A stretch of 8,960 nt of DNA. It comes from SZUA-186 sp039714155. Its GTDB lineage: Bacteria > Pseudomonadota > Gammaproteobacteria > UBA9214. The translations under genes and the position numbers were made by a program. Below, in pieces: positions 1 through 6,826 of the stretch; within the stretch, counting starts at the first letter, position 1; each line of letters opens with the position of its first letter. The notes beneath the pieces were generated by a model that ran no database searches, was not told the origin of the DNA, and saw only the letters and a program-made list of their open reading frames with translations. The stretch is from contig JBDLJX010000102.1 of NCBI GenBank assembly GCA_039714155.1, positions 1-8,960 on the forward strand. Direction: 5' to 3'.

Positions 1-95
1 CGTAGGAGCGGCTTCAGCCGCGATCAGAAAATAGCCACGGAAGCACACGGAAAAACACGGAAGGCAATATAATCGCGAATAAATTCGCTCCTGCG
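1..95. repeat. Paired REP element (BIME-like) 1, with inner core
   Basis: The left unit (1-24, + strand) has a near-perfect palindrome, GCGGCT/AGCCGC, flanked by GTAGGA and GAT. The right unit (72-95) is on the opposite strand. Read on that strand it has similar flanks but a different palindrome, GCGAAT/ATTCGC, and one mismatch in its outer flank (CTGCG for CTACG). Between them, 31-62 holds a core with CACGGA repeated about every 10 bases. The outer ends are inverted repeats, so the whole 95 bases could fold into one long hairpin or behave as a MITE-like unit. It ends 11 bases before the start codon of the next gene. The left edge coincides with the window edge, so it may extend further. Confidence 0.85.
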
Positions 96-106
96 TACGA
101 TCACCA

Positions 107-1063
107 ATGCATAAAACCATCGCCATCACCGGCGCCACCGGCTTCATCGGTCAAAGAATCTGCACCCGCCTGCTCGAGGCCGGCTGTCGGGTGCGGGCAC
201 TGGCACGTGCCCCACAAAAGGCGAAGACCTTGTTGCCCGACAGCGTTGCGGTAATGCCGGGCAGCCTTGCCGATTCGGCCGCTCTCGAAGCGCTTGTCAA
301 CAAGGTTGATGCCGTGGTGCATTGTGCCGGTGCTGTGCGTGGTGCAACGCGTGAGCAGTTCGATCGGGTGAATGTCGACGGGGTCCGCTCACTGTTGCAG
401 GTGATCGAGGCCCGCAACATCCCGCCACGGCTGTTGTCGCTTTCCTCGCTGGCGGCGCGTGAACCCGGCTTGTCCCATTACGCCGCGAGCAAGTACGCAG
501 GAGAGCAGGTGCTTGCTGAAGAGGCCCAAAGAACGCAATGGATCGCACTGCGTCCGCCGGCCGTCTACGGCCCCGGTGATACCGAGTTGTTACCCCTGTT
601 TCGCGCCATGGCGAAAGGCTTTGCCCCGGTACCGGGTGCAGCTGATGCGCGCTTCTCCATGTTGTATGTCGATGACCTGGCGGCTGCGGTTGTCGCCTGG
701 TTGCGCAGCGAAACGGCTGCCAGTGGTGTCTATACCCTCGAGGACGGCCAACCGGGCGGCTATGACTGGCCGACCGTCGCGGCCACGGTAAGCGCTGTTT
801 GCGGGCGGCGGGTACGATTGTTGCAGGTGCCGGCGCGGCTACTGGATCTGGTGGCGGTTATCAACAGCCGGGCGGCCCGGTTGATCGGTTATGCCCCCAT
901 GCTGACGCCGGAGAAACTACGCGAGCTGCGGCATAAAGACTGGGTCTGTGACAGTGTGGCCCTGCAGGCCGAGATCGACTGGCAACCACAATACCGGCTG
1001 GAGGCCGGCTTGCGGGCAACGCCGGGCTGGCCTGGTTATGGCAAGCAAACGGATGAGGGCTGA
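107..1063 (+). CDS. NAD(P)-dependent epimerase/dehydratase, extended SDR family
   Basis: A 318-aa cytosolic Rossmann-fold protein of the extended short-chain dehydrogenase/reductase family. The N-terminal cofactor motif is TGATGFIG (T8 to G15, GxxGxxG pattern). The catalytic residues appear to be a serine in SLSS (S111-S114) and the pair Y125/K129 in YAASK. The segment LRPPAVYGPGD is the usual family motif after the active site. Length is normal for the family. The substrate cannot be told: sugar nucleotide, steroid-like and NDUFA9-like members share these motifs. The neighbouring gmhA and sugar-nucleotide genes favour a sugar substrate, but only by context. ATG 107 is the only credible start, because an in-frame stop lies at 80-82 and no start codon lies between. 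No Shine-Dalgarno sequence is visible; a REP unit ends 11 bases upstream. Confidence 0.9.
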   Translation: MHKTIAITGATGFIGQRICTRLLEAGCRVRALARAPQKAKTLLPDSVAVMPGSLADSAALEALVNKVDAVVHCAGAVRGATREQFDRVNVDGVRSLLQVIEARNIPPRLLSLSSLAAREPGLSHYAASKYAGEQVLAEEAQRTQWIALRPPAVYGPGDTELLPLFRAMAKGFAPVPGAADARFSMLYVDDLAAAVVAWLRSETAASGVYTLEDGQPGGYDWPTVAATVSAVCGRRVRLLQVPARLLDLVAVINSRAARLIGYAPMLTPEKLRELRHKDWVCDSVALQAEIDWQPQYRLEAGLRATPGWPGYGKQTDEG

Positions 1064-1136
1064 TGTGAAGATGTGCAATGATGACACTTGATTACAGCGG
1101 CGCCAACTGTTGTCACCGAAACATCAACATATCACC

Positions 1137-1212
1137 CGTAGGAGCGGCTTCAGCCGCGATTGATCTTGCCGGGTTATTCCGCAGTGCAATCGCGAATAAA
1201 TTCGCTCCTACG
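1137..1212. repeat. Paired REP element 2
   Basis: The left unit at 1137-1160 (+) is identical to that of element 1. The right unit at 1189-1212 (-) has the AT-rich palindrome GCGAAT/ATTCGC. The 28-base spacer does not contain the CACGGA core seen in elements 1 and 4, so the pair exists both with and without the core. It fills most of the gap between the SDR gene and gmhA and stops 12 bases before the annotated gmhA start. Confidence 0.88.
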
Positions 1213-1224
1213 ATATAAATAGTT

Positions 1225-1827
1225 ATGATACACGCTGATATGAGCAATGATTCAATCCGTCAGGAGATCAGTGAATCAATAACGGTCAGGCAGGCAATAC
1301 TGGCTGATGACGCGCTGGTCGAACAGCTTGCTGAAGCAGCGGAGGTATGTGTTGCCGCCTACCGGCGCGGCAACAAAATCCTGCTGGCAGGGAACGGTGG
1401 CAGTGCGGCCGATGCGCAGCATCTCGCAGCAGAGTTTGTGAACCGATATGCCATTGAGCGGCCGGGACTATCGGCCATTGCGCTGACAACGGATACATCC
1501 GTGCTGACCTCGATCGCCAATGACTGTGGCTACGAAGACGTATTCGCGCGCCAACTCGAGGCCAACGGCGCTGAAGGCGATGTCTTTATCGCCATTACCA
1601 CCTCGGGGAACTCGCCAAACATACTGGCAGCCCTGAAGGAGGCCAACAAGGTTGGTATAAAAACGATTGGTCTCGCCGGTGCCACGGGCGGGGCAATGCA
1701 GCAGTACTGCGATTACTGCCTGCGGGTTCCGTCAGAAAGAGTTTCCCGGGTACAGGAAGCCCATATCATGCTGGGCCATATCATTTGTGGCCTGGTGGAG
1801 AGTGCTGTTTTTAGCGGGGCGGAATGA
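1225..1827 (+). CDS. gmhA: D-sedoheptulose-7-phosphate isomerase (phosphoheptose isomerase)
   Basis: A 200-aa cytosolic SIS-domain protein. GmhA converts sedoheptulose 7-phosphate to D-glycero-D-manno-heptose 7-phosphate, the first step towards ADP- or GDP-heptose for LPS core or capsule. The sequence has GNGGSAADAQH (G56-H66), E70 at the position of E. coli catalytic Glu65, the phosphate loop TTSGNS (125-130), and QEAH with H180 plus H185 near the C-terminus. The GNGGS loop and conserved glutamate and histidine favour a true isomerase over the DiaA paralogue, which has NGTSAANAQH. Length is normal. The start is uncertain: ATG 1225 gives the leader MIHAD, while ATG 1240 gives MSNDSIRQE, more like relatives. 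Neither has a clear ribosome binding site. No other heptose-pathway gene is in the window. Confidence 0.92.
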   Translation: MIHADMSNDSIRQEISESITVRQAILADDALVEQLAEAAEVCVAAYRRGNKILLAGNGGSAADAQHLAAEFVNRYAIERPGLSAIALTTDTSVLTSIANDCGYEDVFARQLEANGAEGDVFIAITTSGNSPNILAALKEANKVGIKTIGLAGATGGAMQQYCDYCLRVPSERVSRVQEAHIMLGHIICGLVESAVFSGAE

Positions 1828-1838
1828 TTATCATGTGG

Positions 1839-1887
1839 TCGCGGTTGTTGCCGCGATTGAAAAGATCGCGAATAAATTCGCTCCTAC
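1839..1887. repeat. Paired REP element 3, compact and diverged
   Basis: The right unit (1865-1887, -) matches the AT-stem REP of elements 1 and 2. The left unit is diverged but keeps a perfect 6-bp stem, TCGCGG/CCGCGA (1839-1844 with 1851-1856), and the trailing GAT. Only 8 bases separate the two. It starts 11 bases after the gmhA stop codon and could act as a 3' end stabiliser or a weak transcription stop, though no T-run follows. Confidence 0.7.
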
Positions 1888-1911
1888 AAATGGTTGATAC
1901 GGACAGTTCGT

Positions 1912-2006
1912 GTAGGAGCGGCTTCAGCCGCGATTGAGAACAGGAAATAGCTACGGAAGTACACGGAAAAACACGGCTAGCAACACAATCGCGAATAGTT
2001 CCTCAC
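1912..2006. repeat. Paired REP element 4, with inner core and degenerate right end
   Basis: The left unit at 1912-1934 (+) has the intact GCGGCT/AGCCGC palindrome. The core at 1947-1976 closely matches that of element 1 (31-62), including the spaced CACGGA motifs. The right unit begins at 1988 with ATCGCGAATA and then decays, so its palindrome is incomplete. It lies 24 bases after element 3, making this 273-base gap between gmhA and sat-cysC mostly repeat. The remaining 94 bases up to the sat-cysC start show no clear promoter; a TATAAC at 2092-2097 is too close to the start codon to judge. Confidence 0.8.
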
Positions 2007-2100
2007 CCGGGAAAACTACGTCCGTGACCAGATAAAGAGATGCATCCTGCCGACGATATCTATATGCGAACCATAACCCCAACTGTGGCACTATAACCTG

Positions 2101-3855
2101 ATGACCACCGAACACCTGACCCCGCCGCACGGCGGTGAACTCTGCAACCTCGTCGTCGATGAAGACCGCGCCGAGCAGCTCAAGACCGAGTCCGGCGACT
2201 TTCCGTCCATTAGCCTGAACCTGCGGCAGATCTGCGACCTTGAACTGCTGCTCAATGGTGGCTTCTCACCCTTGCGCGGTTTCATGGGGCAGGCCGCCTA
2301 TGATGCCGTCGTCAATGATCTCCATTTGCCGGACGGCACCCTGTGGTCGATCCCGATAACGCTGGATGTCGCCAGTGAGACGGCCAATAAATTCGAGCAG
2401 GGCCAGTGCCTCGCCTTGCGTGATGGTGAAGGTTTCATGCTGGCAGTCCTGACGGTTGAAGACATCTGGCAACCGGACAAGCAGCGTGAGGCAGACGCAG
2501 TTTACGGTACAACCACGACCGGGCACCCGGGTGTGCGCTACCTGCTGGAGCAGACCCATGACACTTATGTCGGCGGCAAACTGGAAGGTATCCAGCTGCC
2601 GATCCATTACGATTTCGAGACCCTGCGCGATACGCCGGAGGACATGCGGCACCTGTTTGACAAACTGGGCTGGCAGAATGTCGTCGGCTTTCATACCTGC
2701 AAGCCCATGCACCGGCTGCATCGGGCCATTACCCTGCAGGCGGCGAAGGAAGCACAGGCGAATATCCTGCTGCATCCCTCGGTGGGCATGACCAAACCGG
2801 GCGATCTGCACTACTACGCGCGCGTGCACTGCTACCAGGCAATACGCCGACACTACCCGCACAACATGGCCATGCTCTCACTGCTGCCGTCGGCAATCAG
2901 GATGGCGGGCCCGCGCGAAGTATTACTGAACGCCATCATCCGGCAGAACTATGGCTGCTCCCACATGATCGTCGGTCCGGGTCATGCCTCGCCGCCAAGG
3001 GCAGCTGAGGACGCGCCGCGGTTTTACCCGCCGTATACCGCACAGGAGATGATGGAGCAGTACCAGAGTGAGTTGGCCATTCGCATGGTGCCGATTCAGC
3101 GTGTGCAGTATTCACCGGAAGACAAGCGTTACCTGCACGAGGCCCAGCTTGAAAACGAGGGCAAGGAGGTGCAGCAGTTTACCGACAGGGACCTCGTCCA
3201 GCATCTCGAACACGGCCTGGACGTGCCGGCCTGGTATTCCTACCCGGAGGTGATCGCAGCGTTGCGCCAGGTCTACCCGCCGCGCAGCCAGAAAGGTATT
3301 ACCCTGTTCTTTACCGGTCTGTCGGGGTCCGGCAAGTCGACACTGGCCAAGATCCTGTATGGCAAGTTTATCGAGGAGGGCGGCCGGCCGGTAACGCTGC
3401 TGGATGGTGATGTTGTACGCCTCAATCTCTCCAGCGAACTGGGTTTCTCGAAGGCACACCGCAACATCAACGTGCACCGCATCGGCTTTGTTGCCGGCGA
3501 GATCACCAAGAACGGCGGTATCGCCATCTGCGCACCAATCGCACCCTACACCAGCATGCGACGCGAGGTGCGGGAGCTGATTGAACAGCATGGCGCCTTT
3601 ATCGAGATCCATGTGGCAACGCCACTGGAAGAGTGCGAGAAGCGTGACCGCAAGGGCTTGTATGAAAAGGCACGCAAGGGCATCATCCCCGAGTTCACCG
3701 GTATCAGTGATCCCTACGACACACCGGAACACCCCGAAATTCGCGTCGATACTACCGACAAGACTCCCATGCAGGCGGCACAGGAGATCATGCTGTACCT
3801 GCTGCGCGAAGGCTATCTGAATATGGACGACGAAGTATTGCCAGAAGAGTCGTAG
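2101..3855 (+). CDS. sat/cysC: Bifunctional sulfate adenylyltransferase / adenylylsulfate kinase with altered Sat signature
   Basis: A 584-aa cytosolic fusion. In the family, the N-terminal ATP sulfurylase makes APS from ATP and sulfate, and the C-terminal APS kinase makes PAPS. The N-terminal PUA-like part (about 1-160) has NGGFSPLRGFM (52-62). The Sat domain (about 165-385) keeps MTKPGD (230-235), RMAGPRE (267-273) and both histidines of the HxxH motif (H204, H207). The APS kinase domain (about 395-575) has P-loop GLSGSGKS (406-413) and LDGDVVR (434-440). Oddly, the Sat signature QTRNPxH reads HTCKPMH (198-204), and GRDHA reads GPGHA (292-296), so both anion-binding arginines are missing. 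In the kinase, Ala481 replaces the serine phosphorylated in E. coli CysC, a change that need not abolish activity. ATG 2101 fits the family N-terminus (PHGG at 9-12), though no ribosome binding site is seen. The stop codon lies in a REP unit. Confidence 0.93.
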   Translation: MTTEHLTPPHGGELCNLVVDEDRAEQLKTESGDFPSISLNLRQICDLELLLNGGFSPLRGFMGQAAYDAVVNDLHLPDGTLWSIPITLDVASETANKFEQGQCLALRDGEGFMLAVLTVEDIWQPDKQREADAVYGTTTTGHPGVRYLLEQTHDTYVGGKLEGIQLPIHYDFETLRDTPEDMRHLFDKLGWQNVVGFHTCKPMHRLHRAITLQAAKEAQANILLHPSVGMTKPGDLHYYARVHCYQAIRRHYPHNMAMLSLLPSAIRMAGPREVLLNAIIRQNYGCSHMIVGPGHASPPRAAEDAPRFYPPYTAQEMMEQYQSELAIRMVPIQRVQYSPEDKRYLHEAQLENEGKEVQQFTDRDLVQHLEHGLDVPAWYSYPEVIAALRQVYPPRSQKGITLFFTGLSGSGKSTLAKILYGKFIEEGGRPVTLLDGDVVRLNLSSELGFSKAHRNINVHRIGFVAGEITKNGGIAICAPIAPYTSMRREVRELIEQHGAFIEIHVATPLEECEKRDRKGLYEKARKGIIPEFTGISDPYDTPEHPEIRVDTTDKTPMQAAQEIMLYLLREGYLNMDDEVLPEES

Positions 3856-3874
3856 CAGCGGCTTCAGCCGCGAT
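3851..3874 (+). repeat. REP unit 5, overlapping the sat-cysC stop codon
   Basis: A GC-stem REP unit with the full GCGGCT/AGCCGC palindrome and one change in the left flank (GTAGCAGCG instead of GTAGGAGCG). The TAG stop of sat-cysC at 3853-3855 is the TAG of the REP flank itself. No matching AT-stem unit follows; instead a degenerate core copy starts at 3883. The unit is oriented like the other four left units. Confidence 0.85.
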
Positions 3875-3882
3875 TGATACAG

Positions 3883-4021
3883 TTAGCCATGGAAACACGC
3901 CGAATAACACTGAACAACAACCCAGCATCCATTCTCTCTATGGGCGAGACCGGATAAAGCGGAAATTATTTGTTTTTGTTACTTGTATTTTTCCGTGTTC
4001 TTCCGTGGATTTTGTGGCTAT
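3883..4021. repeat. Inverted pair of REP-core copies upstream of ugd
   Basis: The core sequence inside REP elements 1 and 4 recurs twice here in opposite orientations. A degenerate + copy is at 3883-3914 (TTAGCCATGG start). A better - copy is at 3985-4021, which read on the minus strand begins ATAGCCAC and continues through CCACGGAAGAACACGGAAA. The minus copy contains an extra AAAATCCAC-type segment after the first CCAC, suggesting that the shorter copies arose by deletion between short direct repeats. The 70 bases between the two copies show nothing recognisable. The pair fills most of the gap between sat-cysC and ugd. Confidence 0.6.
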
Positions 4022-4059
4022 CGAATCTTGTTGTTTCAAACTAAAGAGATGAACAAAAC

Positions 4060-5364
4060 ATGAACGTAGTAATGATTGGTTCAGGCTACGTCGGTCTTGT
4101 CTCCGGCGCCTGCTTCGCGGAATTCGGCGCCAACGTCACTTGCATCGACGTCAGCGATGAAAAGATCGCCCAGCTGAACAAGGGAAAGACCCCGATTTAT
4201 GAGCCGGGACTGGATGACCTCGTTGCACGCAACGTCGCTGCCGGCAGACTGGAATTTACCACCAGTTACGACCCTGCAGTTGGCGACGCGGATCTTGTTT
4301 TTATCGCGGTAGGTACACCCACCCGCCGTGGTGATGGTTATGCCGATCTTGCCTATGTCTATGCGGCGGCAAAACAGATAGCCCGGCACCTGGATGGTTA
4401 CACGGTGATCGTGGATAAATCCACCGTTCCGGTAGGTACTGCACGGCAGGTATCAAGAATTATAAAGGAAGAAAACCCGGAAGCCGATTTCGATGTTGCT
4501 TCCAATCCTGAGTTCTTGCGCGAAGGTGCTGCTATTAGTGATTTCATGCGGCCGGACAGGGTTGTTCTGGGCGTCGAAAGTGACAGGGCAGAGGTGCTGT
4601 TACGTGAACTCTATCGCCCCTTGAATCTGATCAAGGCACCCATACTGGTTACGAATCTCGAAAGCGCAGAGCTTGTCAAATATGCTTCAAATGCTTTCCT
4701 TGCCACCAAGATCAGCTTTATCAATGAAATAGCCAATCTTTGCGAACAGGTTGGGGCAGATGTGCATGCGGTTTCGACAGGGATGGGTATGGATAAGCGC
4801 ATCGGCAGCAAGTTTTTGCACGCAGGCCCCGGTTATGGTGGCTCCTGTTTCCCCAAGGATACGACGGCACTTATGCGTATTGCCCAGGAACATGGCGCAT
4901 CCTGCCGTATCGTAGAAGCGACCGTTGAGGTCAATGCGGCACAGAAGGCGCGCATGGTGAGGAAAATCCGTGATGCATTGGGCGGTAATGAGGCAGGGAA
5001 GACCATTGCTGTCCTGGGGCTGGCGTTCAAGCCGGAGACGGATGATATGCGAGATGCGCCATCACTGGCCATTATTCCCAATCTGATAGACAAGGGGGCC
5101 GCTATTCGCGCGCATGACCCTCAAAGTGTCAAAGAAGCAAAGTCACTGCTGCCTGCTAAAGTCAGCTATTTTAGTGATGTGTACGAGGCTATTACCGGTG
5201 CTGATGCCGTCGTATTGATGACGGAGTGGAATGAATATCGTGGGCTGGATATTGGCCGTTTGAGAGGGTTAATGCAGGGGAATACTTTTATTGATCTGCG
5301 CAATGTATACGAGAAGGATCATTTCTCGAGTCATGGGTTCAATTATTACTGTGTAGGTCGATAG
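4060..5364 (+). CDS. ugd: UDP-glucose 6-dehydrogenase
   Basis: A 434-aa cytosolic enzyme that oxidises UDP-glucose to UDP-glucuronate with two NAD+, providing the acidic sugar for capsule, exopolysaccharide or modified lipid A. The N-terminal NAD-binding motif is GSGYVG (G8-G13). K217 in ATKISFINE is in the conserved helix. The catalytic cysteine is C263 in GGSCFPKD, with K266. The C-terminal UDP-binding domain has LGLAFKPETDDMRDAPS. Length is typical. The start follows a weak purine-rich AAAGAGA (4043-4049), about 10 bases upstream. A gap of 112 bases separates it from the next dehydrogenase gene, which is more distantly related and differs in its active-site helix, so the two are likely to act on different UDP-sugars. 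Confidence 0.96.
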   Translation: MNVVMIGSGYVGLVSGACFAEFGANVTCIDVSDEKIAQLNKGKTPIYEPGLDDLVARNVAAGRLEFTTSYDPAVGDADLVFIAVGTPTRRGDGYADLAYVYAAAKQIARHLDGYTVIVDKSTVPVGTARQVSRIIKEENPEADFDVASNPEFLREGAAISDFMRPDRVVLGVESDRAEVLLRELYRPLNLIKAPILVTNLESAELVKYASNAFLATKISFINEIANLCEQVGADVHAVSTGMGMDKRIGSKFLHAGPGYGGSCFPKDTTALMRIAQEHGASCRIVEATVEVNAAQKARMVRKIRDALGGNEAGKTIAVLGLAFKPETDDMRDAPSLAIIPNLIDKGAAIRAHDPQSVKEAKSLLPAKVSYFSDVYEAITGADAVVLMTEWNEYRGLDIGRLRGLMQGNTFIDLRNVYEKDHFSSHGFNYYCVGR

Positions 5365-5411
5365 ATTAATGAGATGCCCGTTGTTCTTCCCTGCAGGTAG
5401 ATGAGCCTGAA

Positions 5412-5428
5412 TAACCCTTCCAGGGTTA
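5412..5428 (+). other. Small perfect hairpin between ugd and tviB-like gene
   Basis: TAACCCT and AGGGTTA form a perfect 7-bp stem with a 3-base loop, 47 bases after the ugd stop codon. It is followed by AATTTCAAT rather than a T-run, so it is at best a weak intrinsic terminator or attenuator separating ugd from the downstream pair. The A+T-rich stretch that follows (about 5428-5462) could hold a promoter, but no convincing -35/-10 pair was found. Confidence 0.3.
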
Positions 5429-5476
5429 ATTTCAATAAAATGCGTAATTATATTTTGTTTAAATGGAGTGTGATGG

Positions 5477-6757
5477 ATGAGCGCTGTTGCTGTGGTTGGT
5501 TTGGGCTATGTCGGTTTCCCGCTGGCGGTCGAATTTGGAAAAGTCAGGAAAACCATTGGATTCGATCTCTCTGGCGAAAAAATAGTTTCTTACCAGCGTG
5601 GTGTAGACCCGGTTGGCGAGTTGTCGGTGGATGAAGTCAGGCTGGCAACTGAATTAACAGTAACAAGTGATCCCGAGCTGATAGGTCAGGCTGATTACAT
5701 AATCGTCGCTGTACCAACGCCTATTGACGAGGCGCGCCGTCCGGATTTCGGACCGCTGGTGAGTGCCAGTCAAATAGTTGGCCAGAACATGAAAAAAGGG
5801 GCTATCGTGATTTTTGAATCGACTGTATATCCAGGGGCTACGGAGGAAGTATGTATACCGGTCCTGGAGCAGCAGTCAGGACTAACCTGGAAAGATGATT
5901 TTCATATCGGATATTCTCCGGAACGGATTAACCCTGGTGACAGGGAGCACACAGTCACAAAGATAACCAAGGTTGTATCTGGTGATGATGATGAAACGCT
6001 GGAAAAAGTGGCAAATCTTTATTTATCAATAATAACTGCGGGTGTTCACAAGGCCCCGAGTATCCGGACTGCAGAAGCAGCAAAGGTTATTGAGAATACA
6101 CAGCGTGATTTGAATATTGCGCTCATGAACGAGTTGGCAATCATCTTTGACAAGATGGAGATTGATACCTCGGATGTTCTGGAGGCTGCCGGAACGAAGT
6201 GGAACTTTTTGCCGTTCAGGCCCGGCCTGGTGGGCGGGCATTGCATCGGGGTAGATCCTTACTATCTTACCTACAAGGCAGACATGTTGGGCTACCATCC
6301 ACAGGTCATATTATCAGGTCGGAGAATAAATGACGGGATGGGGGAATACATCGCTGCACAGGCAGTAAAGTTGATGATAAACAATGGCACGCAGGTTAAA
6401 GCATCAAAAGTGCACGTTCTCGGGTTGACGTTCAAGGAAAATGTTCCCGATCTGCGTAACTCGAAGGTAATAGATGTGATAAGGGAACTTGAAGCGTTCG
6501 GAGTTGACGTCTATGTCAATGACCCCATTGCATCTCCGCCAGAGGCCAGGCATGAGTATGGTGTCGATTTATGCGCATGGGATGATCTGCCGGTAGCTGA
6601 CGCCATTATCATGGCGGTTCCACACCAGGAGTTTCTGGATATGCCCCTGTCAGAGCTGATGATGAAGGTTATTGATGGTGGTTGTTTTGTTGATGTGAAG
6701 TCAAAATTCGATGTTGGAGCTTTGCAAGCTGCCGGTCTTGGAGTATGGCGTCTATAG
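5477..6757 (+). CDS. tviB: UDP-N-acetylhexosamine 6-dehydrogenase (TviB/WbpO-like)
   Basis: A 426-aa cytosolic nucleotide-sugar dehydrogenase. Family members oxidise UDP-GlcNAc or UDP-GalNAc at C6 to the corresponding uronic acid, as in Vi antigen (TviB) and Pseudomonas O6 antigen (WbpO) synthesis. NAD-binding motif GLGYVG is at 8-13. The active-site helix reads ENTQRDLNIAL, characteristic of the HexNAc branch and unlike the ATKISFINE of the ugd product. The catalytic cysteine is C256 in GGHCIGVDPYY. The UDP-binding domain has LGLTFKENVPDLRN. Length matches TviB (about 425). GGAG at 5465-5468, 8 bases before ATG 5477, supports the start. The 4-epimerase gene follows after 69 bases, the same order as tviB-tviC and wbpO-wbpP. 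GlcNAc versus GalNAc preference cannot be read reliably. Confidence 0.93.
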   Translation: MSAVAVVGLGYVGFPLAVEFGKVRKTIGFDLSGEKIVSYQRGVDPVGELSVDEVRLATELTVTSDPELIGQADYIIVAVPTPIDEARRPDFGPLVSASQIVGQNMKKGAIVIFESTVYPGATEEVCIPVLEQQSGLTWKDDFHIGYSPERINPGDREHTVTKITKVVSGDDDETLEKVANLYLSIITAGVHKAPSIRTAEAAKVIENTQRDLNIALMNELAIIFDKMEIDTSDVLEAAGTKWNFLPFRPGLVGGHCIGVDPYYLTYKADMLGYHPQVILSGRRINDGMGEYIAAQAVKLMINNGTQVKASKVHVLGLTFKENVPDLRNSKVIDVIRELEAFGVDVYVNDPIASPPEARHEYGVDLCAWDDLPVADAIIMAVPHQEFLDMPLSELMMKVIDGGCFVDVKSKFDVGALQAAGLGVWRL

Positions 6758-6826
6758 CACCTGATGGATGTGCATGCATCACAATTTATGCCGTTATTCG
6801 AAGCCGGGGCACACTGAGGACGACCT

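Noticed and set aside
3112..3732. A 206-codon minus-strand open frame inside sat-cysC, and similar long minus frames such as 2266-2862
   Set aside because: They lie antisense to a clearly conserved coding sequence and their translations show no recognisable domain. High G+C favours such antisense open frames.
1..3874. Recurrent palindromic repeats considered as a CRISPR array or transcription terminators
   Set aside because: Spacing is irregular and the repeats are separated by whole genes, so not CRISPR. The hairpins lack T-runs, so they are not called intrinsic terminators. REP pairs explain them better.
4049..4063. A four-codon mini-ORF (MNKT) whose ATGA-type end overlaps the ugd start
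   Set aside because: It could be a leader peptide, but so short a frame is expected by chance and has no separate supporting signal.
5401..5634. A + strand open frame upstream of and overlapping the tviB-like start
   Set aside because: It overlaps the conserved NAD-binding N-terminus in another frame and its translation looks random.
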